From the NCBI GenBank assembly GCA_035543455.1, contig DATKKE010000041.1, positions 1 through 15,546 on the forward strand: a stretch of DNA of 15,546 bases, given 5' to 3'. The DNA is from CAIKOD01 sp035543455 (GTDB lineage: Archaea; Halobacteriota; Methanomicrobia; Methanomicrobiales; Methanospirillaceae). Within the stretch, counting starts at the first letter, position 1, and the number at the start of each line of letters is the position of its first letter. The position numbers were made by a program, and so were the translations under genes. Of the stretch, positions 14,786 through 15,546 are shown piece by piece. The notes under the pieces were generated by a model. The model worked only from the letters and a program-made list of their open reading frames with translations. It ran no database searches and was not told the DNA's origin.

Positions 14786-14834
14786 GATAATATCGGTTTC
14801 GTGTCGGTAAATCGACCGGTATTATCCTTTTTTT
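14786..14834. terminator. Hairpin followed by a T-run (possible two-way terminator)
   Basis: GATAATATCGGT (14786-14797) pairs with ACCGGTATTATC (14815-14826), 12 pairs with a single T-G wobble and a 17-base loop. On the plus strand it is followed at once by a run of seven T (14828-14834). On the minus strand it is followed by an AT-rich stretch and would end the small gene at 15095-14895. A second hairpin, ATGGGG-CCCCAT (14840-14845 with 14854-14859), lies between that gene and this one. Confidence 0.5.
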
Positions 14835-14894
14835 CAAACATGGGGTCAACTCGCCCCATCCATTCTCAAATGACTATGAAATGATACGCGCAGA

Positions 14895-15095
14895 TCATTC
14901 ACAAAATCCGATGTATTTGGACCCCGGCCGGGGCCCTGGATTATGAAGATTTTCAGGTCTTGAAAAATCGATCGGAACCTGCCAGTCTGTTCCATCTGAC
15001 AGATAAAGGAAAGTATCGATTTCTTCCGTCACATGATCGGACATAATCCGGATAACCCGGCGGGTACCTGTCATTGCAGTCACCGTAGCTTTCAT
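14895..15095 (-). CDS. Hypothetical 66-residue protein
   Basis: Not recognised. The chosen ATG at 15095 has GGTGGTGGAAGG just upstream. The frame stays open to an ATG at 15182 (95 residues), but that would run 22 bases into the start of the plus-strand PEGA gene, so the inner start is preferred. The product is a soluble mixed-charge protein with likely beta-strands (TRRVIRIM, DTFLYLSDGTDWQVPI) and a proline/glycine-rich end. There are no membrane segments or metal motifs. Codon use looks like its neighbours. It stands alone, followed by two hairpins. It may be a chance frame. Confidence 0.45.
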   Translation of the reverse strand: MKATVTAMTGTRRVIRIMSDHVTEEIDTFLYLSDGTDWQVPIDFSRPENLHNPGPRPGSKYIGFCE

Positions 15096-15160
15096 GGCAC
15101 CTTCCACCACCGGTTCTTTTATCAGGTCTGCCGGGAATTGCCTTTTAACGGGGTTATTTC

Positions 15161-15546
15161 GTGAAGGCACATGCTGCATCACGGATCATCTGGTTTCTCA
15201 TCCCGGCAATATTAGCTATTGCCATGATACCAGTGGCAGCAGTAAATGTATTCCAGCCTGAACCTTCCCCGTCAGGCGATTATGGGTATTACCGGGTGAG
15301 TTCTGATCCCCCTGGTGCAGATGTGGTATTCGACGGAACGTTCGTGGGGGAATCTCCGGTTACAATCCCTGTTTTTTCCGGGGGTACCCCGGGTCACAGT
15401 ATCGAAATATCAAAGATCGGTTACATCACCTGGCTGCAATCCTATTCACTCAACCCGGAACCCGGGCAGACGATACCGGTGTTTGCACCGCTCCAGACAT
15501 CGGAACTGGCGGGTTCGGTAAGTGTATCATCCGTCCCGAACGGGGC
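15161..15546 (+). CDS. Secreted PEGA-domain protein (5' part; runs off the window)
   Basis: The first 128 codons of a plus-strand gene cut by the right edge. GTG 15161 is the only usable start after an in-frame TAA at 15146; GGGG lies about seven bases upstream. Residues 1-30 form a signal peptide: a basic start (MKAHAASR), then a hydrophobic core IIWFLIPAILAIAMIPVAAV. After a short spacer comes one PEGA domain (VSSDPPGADVVFDGTFVGES, then IEISKIGYITW), and a second repeat begins at GSVSVSSVPNG just before the edge. PEGA domains are beta-sandwich repeats of surface proteins and are common in Methanomicrobiales and Methanosarcina relatives. Probably an extracellular or cell-surface protein; partner and role unknown. 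Confidence 0.85.
   Translation, partial: MKAHAASRIIWFLIPAILAIAMIPVAAVNVFQPEPSPSGDYGYYRVSSDPPGADVVFDGTFVGESPVTIPVFSGGTPGHSIEISKIGYITWLQSYSLNPEPGQTIPVFAPLQTSELAGSVSVSSVPNG

Noticed and set aside
14640..14834. A replication origin in the AT-rich tract.
   Set aside because: No origin-binding repeats and no cdc6/orc1 gene are visible; AT-richness alone is not enough.
1..15546. CRISPR arrays, insertion sequences or transposase genes.
   Set aside because: I saw no regularly spaced repeats, no terminal inverted repeats with target duplications, and no transposase motifs in the window.

Overview
The window reads as a piece of a methanogenic archaeon, most likely a member of the Methanomicrobiales. 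The evidence is two Ech/Mbh-type membrane [NiFe] hydrogenase gene sets side by side, archaeal T-rich termination and TATA-like promoters, a DUF217/VapB-type antitoxin, and a secreted PEGA-domain protein. The lineage is an inference from gene content; no marker gene is present.

Layout, following the minus strand from right to left. (1) At 13881-8799 there is a complete six-gene ech operon (echA-B-C-D-E-F), almost every junction overlapping by four bases (ATGA). It encodes a ferredoxin-dependent, ion-translocating [NiFe] hydrogenase. (2) At 8798-8335 there is an intergenic region with a T-rich terminator for ech and promoter-like elements for the next unit. (3) From 8334 to the left edge runs a second, larger hydrogenase/complex I-like operon: a split NuoJ-like pair, a NuoK-like subunit, one very large protein made of two fused antiporter modules, a third separate antiporter subunit, a NuoA-like subunit, an unrecognised 42-residue protein, then NuoB-, NuoC-, NuoD- and the first 39 codons of a NuoH-like subunit. 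Its large subunit keeps all four [NiFe]-site cysteines, so it should be a hydrogenase rather than a quinone- or methanophenazine-reducing complex.

Right of the ech operon, 13882-14232 has no convincing gene but holds a long, nearly perfect hairpin. Then come a two-gene minus-strand unit (a VapB/DUF217-like antitoxin overlapping an unknown helical 76-residue protein), a very AT-rich tract with a hairpin plus T-run, a small minus-strand hypothetical gene, and the start of a plus-strand secreted PEGA-repeat protein that leaves the window.

How the parts work together (established family knowledge plus inference): both complexes couple the ferredoxin/H2 reaction to ion movement across the membrane. 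In a CO2-reducing methanogen this would supply reduced ferredoxin for the first step of methanogenesis or for biosynthesis. The second complex has three antiporter-like modules where Ech has one, so it may move more ions per electron pair. Its unusual points are the double-antiporter fusion, the loss of the usual helix-7 lysine in the second fused module, the lack of Mrp E/F/G-type genes, and the extra 42-residue gene between the NuoA- and NuoB-like genes.
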